NCBI GenBank assembly: GCA_026874595.1
Contig: CM049308.1
Span: 74,312,624 to 74,376,623, forward strand
DNA length: 64,000 nucleotides
Reading direction: 5' to 3'
DNA from: Sipunculus nudus
Lineage: Eukaryota > Annelida > Sipuncula > Golfingiida > Sipunculidae
The position numbers were made by a program, and so were the translations under genes. Below, in pieces: positions 25,701 through 34,137 of the stretch (position 1 is the stretch's first letter; every line of letters starts with the position of its first letter). Below the pieces are notes generated by a model. The model searched no databases and was not told the origin of the DNA. It saw only the letters and a list, made by a program, of their open reading frames with translations.

Positions 25701-28700
25701 CATGATAGACGTACAAATCTGAAGATGGCGAATTAAGAGACGTTAAATAACGTGGGTGACACATGGAGTTTGGTGTACCTTTTGGCTATAAAGGGAAATA
25801 CTTGCTAAAAAATAGTGTTGCTCACCACATCTATCATCTAAATACAGCATAAAGGATTCACGTGTAATTGTAATTTAATATAAAAATAACAGCCAAAGAT
25901 ATACTTCTGTTGATCATATTTCGATAGTTAAGTATGATCAAAACAGTAGTATTGTACATAAATATAGTTTCCTATTTATATACAGAAAACTAAATTTAGA
26001 GTGATGTAATACAAAGCAGATACGTCATAGCACAATACCATTGTTTATATGTGTTTTATGATGACAGGTGAATTTACCATAAATTGAATAGATTGTAGAT
26101 ATCCAGGTTTATTTATAAATGGAAGTATATTACCTCAGAGATGCCATAATTTTTGTATGATTGTATGTATATAATATAATATAATATAATATAAGAGTAT
26201 CTTATTAAAAAATCCTATCCGATCCGCTCTGTGTGCGACCCCTCTAGGACCGGACCGGACTGGGAAAGATTGTGGCGGAATCTACAGGATTTTCAGTCCT
26301 GTCTGGTCCGATCCGATCTCGTCTCGTCCGCTCTGTGTGCGGCCTGCTTTACTCTCGGATTTTACAGATGGGAAGGTGTATAAGGAGAACACGTTTTTCG
26401 AGATGCCAAATAATTACTTATCTATCAAGATTCTTTCGAAAAAGTACACCCACTTAGTTCAGCCAAGAAAAGGCATAAAATTTTGGCAATACATTATTTT
26501 TTGGGCAACTTTCATGCTTCTGTTAGGAGTACTCTAAATGTACAACAGTTAGTGTTATTATGCAGCCAAAGAAAGTGATTTAAAAAAGTACGGATAAAAA
26601 GAGATATTGGCTTCTTTAATATCAGTTTATTCGATCTTGAAATAAACGGATGTGATCTCGGTCGCTTTAGAAAAAGACTTGAGACTGTTGCATTCAATTT
26701 GGGCAGTCACATGATTGGTGGTTTGGCAGAGAACATCATTTCTGTGACTCACAGCTGTAGGTACTGGGATATTTCATACCTAGAAGAAGGCCGCGTGTCC
26801 CCTTGGGATCTTTAATTAAGGACCAAAGAAAATTAGGACAATTTGGTGCAAGAAGTTAACAGAAGTAACTTGCTGCATAATAATGAAATCAAATTTGATT
26901 TGGAATTTATATCATTTTCACGTTACAAAACCCAGGACTTCCTCCATGTCTTGGATATGATTTATTTGAGGATAAAGTGAAGGATAATGACATTAATTTT
27001 GAATCATTTGATAAAAAAGGGTGCTTTGATTATCTTTATCATAGGAAGGATTTATGATTTGAATTTAAAGGAGTGATGCACATGATAGGACACCATATAC
27101 TCTACACAGCAAAGCTCTTAGTGGGCATGCTGTTCAGGTCTGGGCTTTACTCGAGTTCCTACCCTTATTGGTCAGAGGTAAGATCAAAGACCAAAATAAA
27201 GTGTGGTGCTTACTCTTACTTCTCAGATGAATTGTTGAACTAATGATTGCACAAGCCATTTCAGAGCGCCGGATAGCAATTATGCTAGATTATTAAGAGA
27301 AATATATTGAGAATTTAGTTAAAATTTTCCTCAGTAATAACCTAAAAGCAAAACACCACTTCCTTAACCATTATCTTGAACTGACCTTACAGGGTGTTCC
27401 ATTTGTAAGACTATGGACGTTACGTATTTAGAGGAAACATTCTATTTTCAAGAGGAATTCTCGTTCAGCTCAAAATTACTAAAATGTAACACAGTTTTAA
27501 GCAGAGAAGCATCAACTTTTACAGGCACTGTACAGTTCAGGAGCCTTATTCAGACCATTTATCTCATAATAATCATCCATCACATTCTATTTTGAACTGT
27601 ACGGGGACCATATTCAGCAAGCTTTAGAAAAGTTCCTACAATTGAAAAATAGCTCGGAGGCTTCCGATTGTCAATACTCAATTATTTATGTAATCCAATT
27701 CAGAAATGGCCAGATGGTCGCCTTGTACAGAAATGCTCAACATCAGCTAGTTGTGAGGGAAGTTATAATGACTATTTTATTCCAAAATACTGACATATAT
27801 TTTCTTGCTACGCAAAGAGTATTTCAGACTACAGATCTTGACTGCTAGAACTGCTTGAATATGATTCAAGAACACTATGTGTTCATTTTGCAAAACTTCC
27901 AGAGTATACACCTCTCTGTTTCTTGGTGCCTTAACATTTTAATAAAAATCCAAACTGTTTTATACAATATTGGGATATAAAATTTGGCCATGTTTTAATC
28001 AAACATACTGATTTATAAAATACTGGGATACAGAATTGAATTTTACGATATATGTCTAATATAGCCTGGTTTTTAACGACATTATTACTTCAAAAAGAAT
28101 TCAATGGAATATATGTGGATTTTTAAAGTGTGTGTGACTATGTGTGATACATGCTTTAGATGTGTACATTCTTCAATAAAGAAGTAAGGTTGACGTATAA
28201 ATAAAATTCATGTCATTTTTTTTTTAATGTCAAATCTATCTGAAGAAGTGAAGCAGTGAGACAGCACTAGCACTTCTTGTCGACAAATTGAAAGTTGAGG
28301 AGGAGAAGTTGATTGAATATGGAATGCAAGATATGGCTGACCTAGAATTTCTTGTTCCAGAGATGGACCTTATTGGGACACTTCTCTTGCCTTGATGCAG
28401 GAGGTTCTCTTTAAAACTGCAACAACACTTCTCAACAACCGGCTTGCGTTGCTTAGCATCTTTACTAAAATTCTACTTAAAAAAATTTGTCGTAGCAGCT
28501 CTGTGGAAGCATCGAGGTATGCATATGCTTAACTGTTAATTGGCAAATTGGTAATATTTATCACAACAATCATGAATAGGACTGTACATTGTTATAAAAT
28601 TATATATTATTTTCCTGTCTGAATAGTCTTGTGTTTTATACACGCTGAAGCTAGCAGTCTCTTACTTCTGTTCTTTTATCAATGTAGGCTCTGAAGGTGG

Positions 28701-29810
28701 ACATGACAGTTTCGTGCCTGTTATGGAAACACCCAAGACCCCTCAACAAAATCCTGTCGATAAAGATAGAAGTCCGCCAATCACTCAAAACGTAACACCA
28801 ACGACTGCGAGTTACATATGATCACCTCAAACCTTGGCAAAGCGCATTGAGATTCCGTGTAAAAAAGTCCCCTGAAGAAGTTCAGTCCGCATGTAAAAAC
28901 AATACGAGGCCAGCAAAAAGTGATCTCCTAGAGATGGTTAGGTCTTGTGTAGAGATATCCAAAGCACAGCCCTAGGTCAGGCAAATCTGGACGCAATTAA
29001 AAAGACATTTTGGCAGGACGTCGTAAATAGCAGATGGCTGCTGGCGTTTCAGCATTTGAGGACATGGGGTGGCATATAAGGAACTAGAGCCCTTTAAAGT
29101 TAGCTGACGATAACGGCCCATCTGATACTGTGTCAGCATCATCTGTCTTTGGAGTTGGACCAGGGACTTTTCCAAGCTGTTCTGTGACCGTCCCAGCCGC
29201 GATTTGTGACTTCAGGACTCATTGCCATTCATCCAAGAGTCTAACGTCAGGCACACAGACTCGCGGTTTCTTAGTGAGCATGTAACTAAATAGCCTCTTC
29301 TTAATGATTAGTTGGTTGCCTAATTCTGGTATTCTACCAAACAACCCCCATTCCGTGCCCCTGCCGGATACTGGCAAGCTATTCCGAGTTGTGGCTCAGC
29401 TTCAAATCGAAAGCACGCTGACCGCGGTAAATTCCGCGGTTCCCATATGTAACATGTATTACGGACATTTTTACCTTGTGTCGGAAGATCAGGAGGATGA
29501 TAACGAGAACACAGGCAAAGAACAGTCGTCTATACAACTAAAATCGCTAGACAGTTTCTGCGCGATATGGTCAGGTACACAGAAACAAAACCCCAGGATT
29601 TCAGTGAGCGCGATTTGTTGTTTCTCCGCGACATATTCTCTATAGACTTATACATGCGCTGTTTGTGACACCGAGTACTGCACCCTGGACAACGTCATCA
29701 GCATATATAGTTTATCTCAGTCACCTGACGAAGAAGCCTCTGCGCTTCGAAAGCTCTTGTGTTAATAAACAAGTTAGTCTATCTAAAAGGCGTCACTCTT
29801 TCTCTCTACC

Positions 29811-29879
<69 letters not shown>

Positions 29880-31099
29880 CCATGTTATAGTTGAAATTTT
29901 CTTTCAAAATATGTTTTCATAAGTTCTGAAACAGTGGCAGGGATAGAATGTTTGTTCGAGAAACTGTGGCGGAGGAACCAGGAACCGCTTACGTAGCTGT
30001 GACAACCCGCCTTGTAGTGGAAAATTAATTGAGCAACAGTCATGTAACAACGATCCTTGTCCAAGTGTGTTTGAGCCAGCGTATCAGATCATGCCTATCG
30101 ACATCATATAACTTTGTTTATACCCTCCTTTTACAATTGCCCCTCTTTTGCTCCTTTATCTCATTTTATCTCATTGTTCTGTAGGTTTGGCAACATGTTC
30201 GGGGATGTTTCCTTGGACTTTGTTTCGTAACATGTACTATGATAATTATGCCTTTTATCTGTGACAGCTTGGAGTACATGGACTGCCTGGGGTGCGTGCT
30301 CTGCCAGTTGCGGTGGCGGAAGACAGACAAGAACTAGACGATGCCTGAATGGAACTACATGCGAGGGCAGCGGAACGGTCGGGCGAGCGTGTGGCTCCAG
30401 CCTGTGTCCAAGTGAGATTTTTTTAACAGAACCTAACCCATTTAATGACTGTTGAAATTAAACACACAAAGTGTCCACACTTCAGTTAATTACTCAATAC
30501 AGCTAAACTGTTTATATCATTTTAACTGTTTCACAGAGATAAAACAAATTTTTGAAAAAGCTAATTATCATGCATAATCCAATACCTTAGGCGATGATAG
30601 TCTTGGTATCACGTGACTTCCGTTATGTTATAACGGACGGCAAATGAGACCTTAAGTATCCATTTAATCTTTTATTTTAAATTTGTTTTTTACATAAATA
30701 ATACGGGTCGTATCCATAAACGTGCAAACAACCACGTTTCATGATGATGCTATTTCGACGCCGGCAGCTGCAGTTAAATCAGCATGGTAATGTTTGGAAT
30801 GCTCATGACTAAACCTCATCGTCTTAAGTAATCACAAATTAAAAAAAATTTCACATACTTAATCCTACCATGCAAAATCGTAGTGCCAAAAGCACAAAAT
30901 ATTAAAGAATGTTTAAAGAATGATGTAAATAATAATTCTTGCATAAACAAGCATGTCTTGGAGCTTAATAAAAGTGGAATCGTCACTAGTGCCTGTATAG
31001 TATACAGACCCCCCCCCCCCCCCCCGCCGTGACCACCTCGGCTTGCTTCGTCAATGTTCGTAAATTTAGCCAGCACTCAATTTTGTCCAACTTTAATTC

Positions 31100-31138
<39 letters not shown>

Positions 31139-32091
31139 TAAAACCCGGCTAACACGACCACTTGCGGGACCAGGGAAAGTGGTCGTGTTAGCGGGGTGGT
31201 CGTGTTAGCGGGATGCTTGTACATTAGTCTGCCAATATTAACGCAGGCGATAATATGGGTTTTTCGAGTAAATGTTAAGTTGCTGTCCCTGTTTCAACGG
31301 TCTTGGTGAGTTCTATCTTCTCCGGAAGGCTGAGCTCTTTCGGGTTTTTTTTTACGAGCTGGCGTTGAGGTCATTCTTACAGCATTGGTCTTCACACGCA
31401 GATGGTCTGATGTCGAACACGTAGCGAGAGTAGGATAACCACATTTTATTTTTAGTGTTATTTACATGGTTCCTGCTTGATCACTGAATTGTGATTTATC
31501 ACAGTTTTACTTAACTTGCCTGAATGTTTGCGTTAGGTATTAGTTATGTTTGCCAAACTCCTTTTTGATCAGTATATTAAATGCTTGTCATACATCCGTA
31601 CTCATCAAACAATGTAACGGACCATGGAGTCCAATATCTGCTGATGCGTATAGTTTGGCTAACAGGTTGAGCGGCATTAAAGATTTCTAAATCTATAGCT
31701 GGGCAGATGAACGTGCCCGGCTAATTAATCATTAGCTATAAACTAAGTCCAAGCTGGGCGATGAGCGTGTCACTTGCTCAACGGGCCCCGGTCGCCACGG
31801 GCCAGTGGTCGTGATACGGTTAATTAATTACGGGCTATTACCTAAGTCCAAGCTGGGCGATGAGCGTGTCATCTGCTCAACGGGCCGCAATCGCCACAGG
31901 ACAGTGGTCGTGATACGGGGGCTAATCTGAAGGTCGGGACCAAAAAATGTGGTCGTTGGTCGTGATAGCGGGGTGGTCGTGTTACCTAAGCTTTTATATG
32001 ATAATTTATATTAGACGATTCTTGGACCAAGAAAAGTGGTCGTGTTAGCGGGGTGGTCGTGTTAAAGGGGTGGTCGTCATGCGGGAGTTCA

Positions 32092-32139
<48 letters not shown>

Positions 32140-34137
32140 CATTCATGTACAATTATTTTTGCTTTCTGCAGGTATACAGATTGTAGTACATCGTATACTT
32201 TTTTTCTTTCACAGCTTGGAGCCGCTGGACTTCTTGGGGTGCATGTAACCCGACCTGCGGAACCGGAAGTAAGACCCGGACCAGGAGCTGTCTGTACGGC
32301 ACTACATGTCAAGGAAAGGCTATGGAGAGTAGTGCCTGTGACCAGCGACCATGTGCAAGTACGTGTCTATATCATTAATATATGCTAGTCACAATTTTTT
32401 TTTCTAATTAGCAGAGGTATCCGGCGTTGCACGGGGTAAAAGGCAGCTCAGTTAAATCAAACCCCAGAATACAGAGATAGGTGCGGGAGGGGAAAGGGGA
32501 TGGGAAGGATTATAAATACTGTTCTTCATTGACGTAATGATAGATTATTTATCAGGTTAAATAATCATTTTGTCAAGGGAGACTGAAGACAGATTCCTTT
32601 GTTTGCTTAAGCATTGGCTCGGTCAAATTATCTACTCACATTTGATAACTGAATATTCCGAGGAAAGCTAGGAGGGATAGGAAAGAGAAATAAATGTAGA
32701 GCGAAATAACCCGTCAGTTTAATACAAAATAAACCTACTGGACATCGATCGACAACAGCAATAGATCGACTACAGCAATGTTGACAAACAGGAAAAACAT
32801 GTAACCTTAGGTGGTAGGTTGTATATATACAAAGGTAGTAAGGTTACTTGTTGCAAAAGGCCATATGCAAAGCTCTGGCTTATCTGACTTGCTGCCAGAT
32901 GCCCTTGTTCAATTTGTTTATTTTTGGGAGCCCCCGCATATTTTAAACACGTTGATATAAACAAAACAAGCAGCCCGTGTGCGATGATATCCACATTTTC
33001 TGACCTATTTTTAATAAAAGCTCCGAGGGATAACCTTTAGTTTCTAAAGGTCAGATAGGTGATTGGGTCCCTTTAAGTCCTACCTATTTCTGAAGCCTGC
33101 AATAATTTTATTTAACCATTAAAGATAGGTTTGCATAGATAAGCACACATACGTACGAACGCATATATAAACAAAATACTGGTATACATATATATGCATG
33201 TTGCTTGAAAAATAACGTTCACGCTCTCTTACAGTTTGGAATTCCTGGGGGAGTTGGACCGAGTGTTCAGACTCTTGTGGTACAGGAACAAGACGGCGCT
33301 TTAGAAGCTGTTCACGTGACCCGTGCAGTGGTACGGGCAGTCAGGACGAAGTATGCGGCAGTTCTAACAACCCAGGATGTGTCCAACGTAAGTTCTTCCC
33401 TCGTCTCAAATAGTCAGTTTAAAAATAACTACTTATTTAAAAAAAAACATGGAATTTTTTTGTATAAGAACATATATATCAATGAATTTAAATCTGACGA
33501 TATTATAAAATGTTATAATTATCATGTAGTTTGAAAATCGAAAGTGCTGAGTTGGTCCCAGTTTGGTCTGTAAAAGTATCCTTGTATAAGCCAGACGAGA
33601 ACAGGAATGACCGGCTTAGAGATATTTAACTGATATTTGTCATTTAGATCAGAAATATCATAATATTACACAAATATGAAAAGAAACTTATTATTGATAT
33701 TTTACAGAAACATCCGTATGGGGAGAATGGGGTCCATGGGGCACGTGTAGCAAAACATGTGGCCCAGGTTTACGATTTCGAAAACGAAAGTGCAGTACCG
33801 TAAACTGTGTTGGACTGGGAGAACAGTTTGAAAGATGTCCCAAAAGGGCATGCGGTGAGTATTGATGAATTAAACAGTTTCCCCTAAAAGGTTATTAATT
33901 AACCACGTCCTTTCATAATTTGAATGATTGACAGCAATAATCAATTTTATTTTAATACACTTGGTTGCATAAGATGAAACATTGTTTTAGATATAATAAT
34001 GACTTTGAGTTATATTCAGACAGGTTCGAACTGCGGGGACACAATTTACAGAAGTTTTAGTGAGTAATACAATCGTTAGATGAAGACTTGCCTGGATTAT
34101 AATTTTTTTTATTTTTAATACATAATTTTCAGGGTGA
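13595..34137 (+). CDS. TSP1 and MAM multidomain extracellular protein gene
   Basis: This is a chain of exons, all phase 1-1, encoding thrombospondin type 1 (TSP1) repeats and two three-exon MAM domains. Order: TSP1, broken TSP1, MAM-A, TSP1, TSP1, decayed TSP1 copy, MAM-B, broken TSP1, then four clean TSP1 repeats, and a possible stop in a two-base terminal codon at 34133. TSP1 repeats bind matrix glycans and proteins; MAM domains mediate adhesion. No transmembrane exon is seen, so a secreted matrix protein is likely. The first exon is not found. Four modules have frame breaks, so either the gene is decaying, those modules are skipped, or the assembly has indel errors. It could also be two genes split by the transposon-rich region 22.5-29.8 kb. 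Confidence 0.72.
14366..14511 (+). pseudogene. TSP1 exon with a frameshift
   Basis: The 3' two-thirds reads [19 protein letters not shown] and [10 protein letters not shown], a clear TSP1 C-terminal half ending at a GT donor. The 5' part after the acceptor TGTCCAG reads YWKLTPQAC in another frame. The length is 146 bases (remainder 2), so one base has been lost or two gained near 14396. If spliced in, it would break the reading frame. Confidence 0.6.
15640..16468. repeat. Large fold-back repeat built from 13-bp monomers
   Basis: Arms at ~16147-16287 and ~16301-16468 are near-perfect inverted copies around a 13-base spacer. Both consist largely of GTATGCGTAGTCC-type 13-bp monomers plus a shared unique block (GTAGACTTTTTAACTGGGCC). 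The right arm is longer by two extra monomers. A related single arm lies at ~15645-15780 in the same orientation as the right arm. The block abuts a (TA)n run. The structure resembles a fold-back DNA transposon; no transposase is present. Confidence 0.85.
16467..16530. repeat. (TA)n microsatellite
   Basis: About 32 uninterrupted TA units directly follow the fold-back repeat. Confidence 0.95.
16919..17065 (+). CDS. MAM-A exon 1
   Basis: The exon follows TGTTTTAG and ends at CGTAAGT, 49 codons, phase 1-1. It reads [11 protein letters not shown] near its start (the paired cysteines that open a MAM domain) and ends [16 protein letters not shown], matching the TGPxxDxTxGxG block of the family. 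Confidence 0.87.
17840..18037 (+). CDS. MAM-A exon 2
   Basis: 66 codons, phase 1-1, after TTTTGTAG and before GTAATG. It carries [19 protein letters not shown] and [17 protein letters not shown], the most conserved core of MAM domains (C-L-x-F-W-Y-H-M-Y-G). No frame break is seen. Confidence 0.92.
18604..18765 (+). CDS. MAM-A exon 3
   Basis: 54 codons, phase 1-1. It contains QWMRHQRQI, the pair [20 protein letters not shown] and a final cysteine, i.e. the closing block of MAM (F-E-A[10 protein letters not shown]). The donor GTCATT is weak. Confidence 0.88.
18980..19075. mobile_element. Remnant terminus of a TA-inserting DNA transposon
   Basis: The sequence CTGAAACCTCTATAATG and, ~50 bp on, the inverted-type string GTTATAGAGGTGTCC resemble ends of pogo/Tc1-mariner-type elements (CAGTGAAACCTCTATAACG). 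It follows ATATA. The opposite terminus was not found, so this is a fragment. Confidence 0.45.
19294..19449 (+). CDS. TSP1 exon
   Basis: 52 codons, phase 1-1, after TTTTAAG and before GTAATG. It reads [17 protein letters not shown] with a complete WxxWxxW ladder (a C-mannosylation motif in the family), the CSxxC core and the Arg layer RRRTRAC. All six cysteines are present. Confidence 0.93.
19702..19741. repeat. (AAT)n microsatellite
   Basis: About 13 ATA/AAT trinucleotide units in an intron. Confidence 0.9.
20340..20480 (+). CDS. TSP1 exon (intact copy of the tandem pair)
   Basis: 47 codons, phase 1-1, after TTGTACAG and before GTATCT. It reads [27 protein letters not shown] and ends PCIRNHCPG, a complete TSP1 repeat. 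Confidence 0.92.
20664..20803 (+). pseudogene. TSP1 exon (decayed copy of the tandem pair)
   Basis: 140 bases against 141 in the partner at 20340. A single G is missing (GAAGGCGAC versus GAAGCGAC, near 20758), which shifts the frame into a TAA six codons after the deletion. A conserved TSP1 cysteine codon (TGC) has also become GGC. Splice signals on both sides are still the same as in the good copy. Confidence 0.9.
21231..21362 (+). CDS. MAM-B exon 1
   Basis: 44 codons, phase 1-1, after TCACTCTCAG and before GTGTGT. It contains [10 protein letters not shown], then [19 protein letters not shown] and DHTT, the full opening block of a MAM domain. Confidence 0.92.
21572..21765 (+). pseudogene. 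MAM-B exon 2 with a frameshift
   Basis: The 5' half reads [20 protein letters not shown] and the 3' half [18 protein letters not shown], both strongly MAM, but in different frames. The switch lies near 21641-21650, before a TAG in the first frame. Length 194 (remainder 2) confirms it. Splice sites look good, so this is either a recent lesion or an assembly indel. Confidence 0.85.
21967..22119 (+). CDS. MAM-B exon 3
   Basis: 51 codons, phase 1-1, after ACACAG and before GTAAGT (strong donor). It contains [20 protein letters not shown] and a final cysteine, the canonical MAM ending, with no damage. Confidence 0.9.
22120..23944. other. Intron; no recognised feature
   Basis: I see no exon, RNA gene or recognisable element in this stretch. 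A short GC-richer patch at 23030-23400 has no open frame. Confidence 0.45.
23945..24370. mobile_element. ~426-bp TA-flanked miniature transposon (MITE)
   Basis: The termini are inverted: TACTGTGGTTGGCTT at the left and the complement of TACTGTGGTTGCCTT at the right, each followed inward by TTCGCGAG and AATTTCGCGA blocks. TA borders both ends, as for Tc1/mariner-type insertion. There is no transposase ORF. TACTGTGG-type repeats with CGCGA blocks are familiar from bivalve genomes. Confidence 0.82.
24371..25500. other. Intron; no recognised feature
   Basis: No exon is recognisable. A minus-strand ORF (25177-25479) has no family motif and probably belongs to repeat DNA beside the palindrome that follows. 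Confidence 0.4.
25501..25630. repeat. GC-rich imperfect palindrome
   Basis: Imperfect arms rich in GGTCCGG / CCGGACC strings meet at a central ATATCAAAATGTTTTGATAT. A related GGACCGGACCGG patch recurs at ~26210-26345. They may be the sub-terminal repeats of the DNA transposon whose relic coding region follows. Confidence 0.6.
26560..27850 (+). pseudogene. Decayed DNA-transposon protein, EnSpm/TNP2-like
   Basis: Short plus-strand pieces in conserved order match an animal transposon protein family I associate with EnSpm/CACTA TNP2-like elements. The pieces are [15 protein letters not shown] (~26693), [15 protein letters not shown] (~26938), [20 protein letters not shown] (~27118), [13 protein letters not shown] (~27346) and [11 protein letters not shown] (~27397). 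Between them are stops and frame changes. A C-terminal frame (27642-27848) is still open. The family assignment is from memory of these motifs; the superfamily name is less certain than the relic status. Confidence 0.7.
28250..29000 (+). pseudogene. Second decayed transposon-associated ORF
   Basis: Plus-strand pieces [20 protein letters not shown] (~28280) and IEIPCKKVP ... [14 protein letters not shown] (~28848-28940) resemble the N-terminal SAM-like and following regions of transposon-linked proteins. Stops interrupt them. It is probably part of the same insertion as the TNP2-like relic. Confidence 0.4.
29815..29874. repeat. (TA)n microsatellite
   Basis: About 30 TA units. Just upstream (29725-29755) is a hairpin-like GAAGCCTCTGCGCTTCGAA string of a kind seen at ends of Penelope-like elements; this link is only a suggestion. 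Confidence 0.92.
29935..30064 (+). pseudogene. TSP1 exon with a premature stop
   Basis: The module reads [20 protein letters not shown] and [11 protein letters not shown], a clear TSP1 repeat. Where the family has the second Trp of the ladder, the codon is TAG (W-Q-G-stop), consistent with TGG to TAG. The 5' end also lacks an acceptor in the usual phase 1. The exon is likely dead or skipped. Confidence 0.75.
30268..30411 (+). CDS. TSP1 exon
   Basis: 48 codons, phase 1-1, after TGTGACAG and before GTGAGA. It reads [23 protein letters not shown] and ACGSSLCPS. All six cysteines and three Trp residues are present. Confidence 0.95.
30412..31101. other. Intron; no recognised feature
   Basis: AT-rich intron with a C17 homopolymer at ~31009-31025. 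No exon is seen. Confidence 0.6.
31136..32094. mobile_element. ~959-bp TIR element inserted in a TA repeat
   Basis: The left end CAGTAAAACCCGGCTAACAC and the complement of the right end (CAGTGAACTCCCGCATGACG) are inverted copies that continue inward as repeated GTGGTCGTGTTAGCGGGG units. Both ends sit in (TA)n runs (31102-31135 and 32095-32137), so the insertion used TA. There is no transposase ORF. An internal ~98-bp tandem duplication lies at 31721-31917 (AAGTCCAAGCTGGGCGATGA in both copies). The CAGT ends and TA site suggest a pogo/Tc1-mariner-type non-autonomous element. Confidence 0.85.
32215..32358 (+). CDS. TSP1 exon
   Basis: 48 codons, phase 1-1, after TTTCACAG and before GTACGT. It reads [23 protein letters not shown] and CDQRPCAS. 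It has the same length and closest layout as the exon at 30268, so the two are probably duplicates of each other. Confidence 0.95.
32359..33234. other. Intron; no recognised feature
   Basis: No exon or recognised repeat is seen. Confidence 0.6.
33235..33387 (+). CDS. TSP1 exon
   Basis: 51 codons, phase 1-1, after CTTACAG and before GTAAGT. It reads [17 protein letters not shown] and RRRFRSC, then [11 protein letters not shown] complete TSP1 repeat. Confidence 0.95.
33708..33854 (+). CDS. TSP1 exon, last recognisable module
   Basis: 49 codons, phase 1-1, after TTTTACAG and before GTGAGT. It reads [24 protein letters not shown] and RCPKRACG. The phase-1 donor would give an immediate stop if joined to the acceptor at 34132, or could join any phase-1 exon downstream. 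Confidence 0.95.
34133..34137 (+). other. Possible terminal splice: GG then TGA stop
   Basis: A pyrimidine-rich tract (AATTTTTTTTATTTTTAATACATAATTTTCAG, given here by position 34101-34132) ends in a good acceptor. Splicing the phase-1 end of the previous exon to it makes a GGG codon followed at once by TGA (34135-34137), ending the protein two residues after the last TSP1 cysteine. This is plausible for a secreted protein but has only splice-signal support. Confidence 0.4.

Noticed and set aside
29304-29645. 113-codon plus-strand ORF
   Set aside because: No recognisable domain. It lies between transposon relics and a microsatellite, so it is probably repeat DNA.
29665-32388. ORFs with long Tyr-Ile runs (29665-29877, 31986-32312, 32053-32388; likewise 38376-38640)
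   Set aside because: They are translations of (TA)n microsatellites. The one at 32053-32388 also reads the TSP1 exon in the wrong frame.
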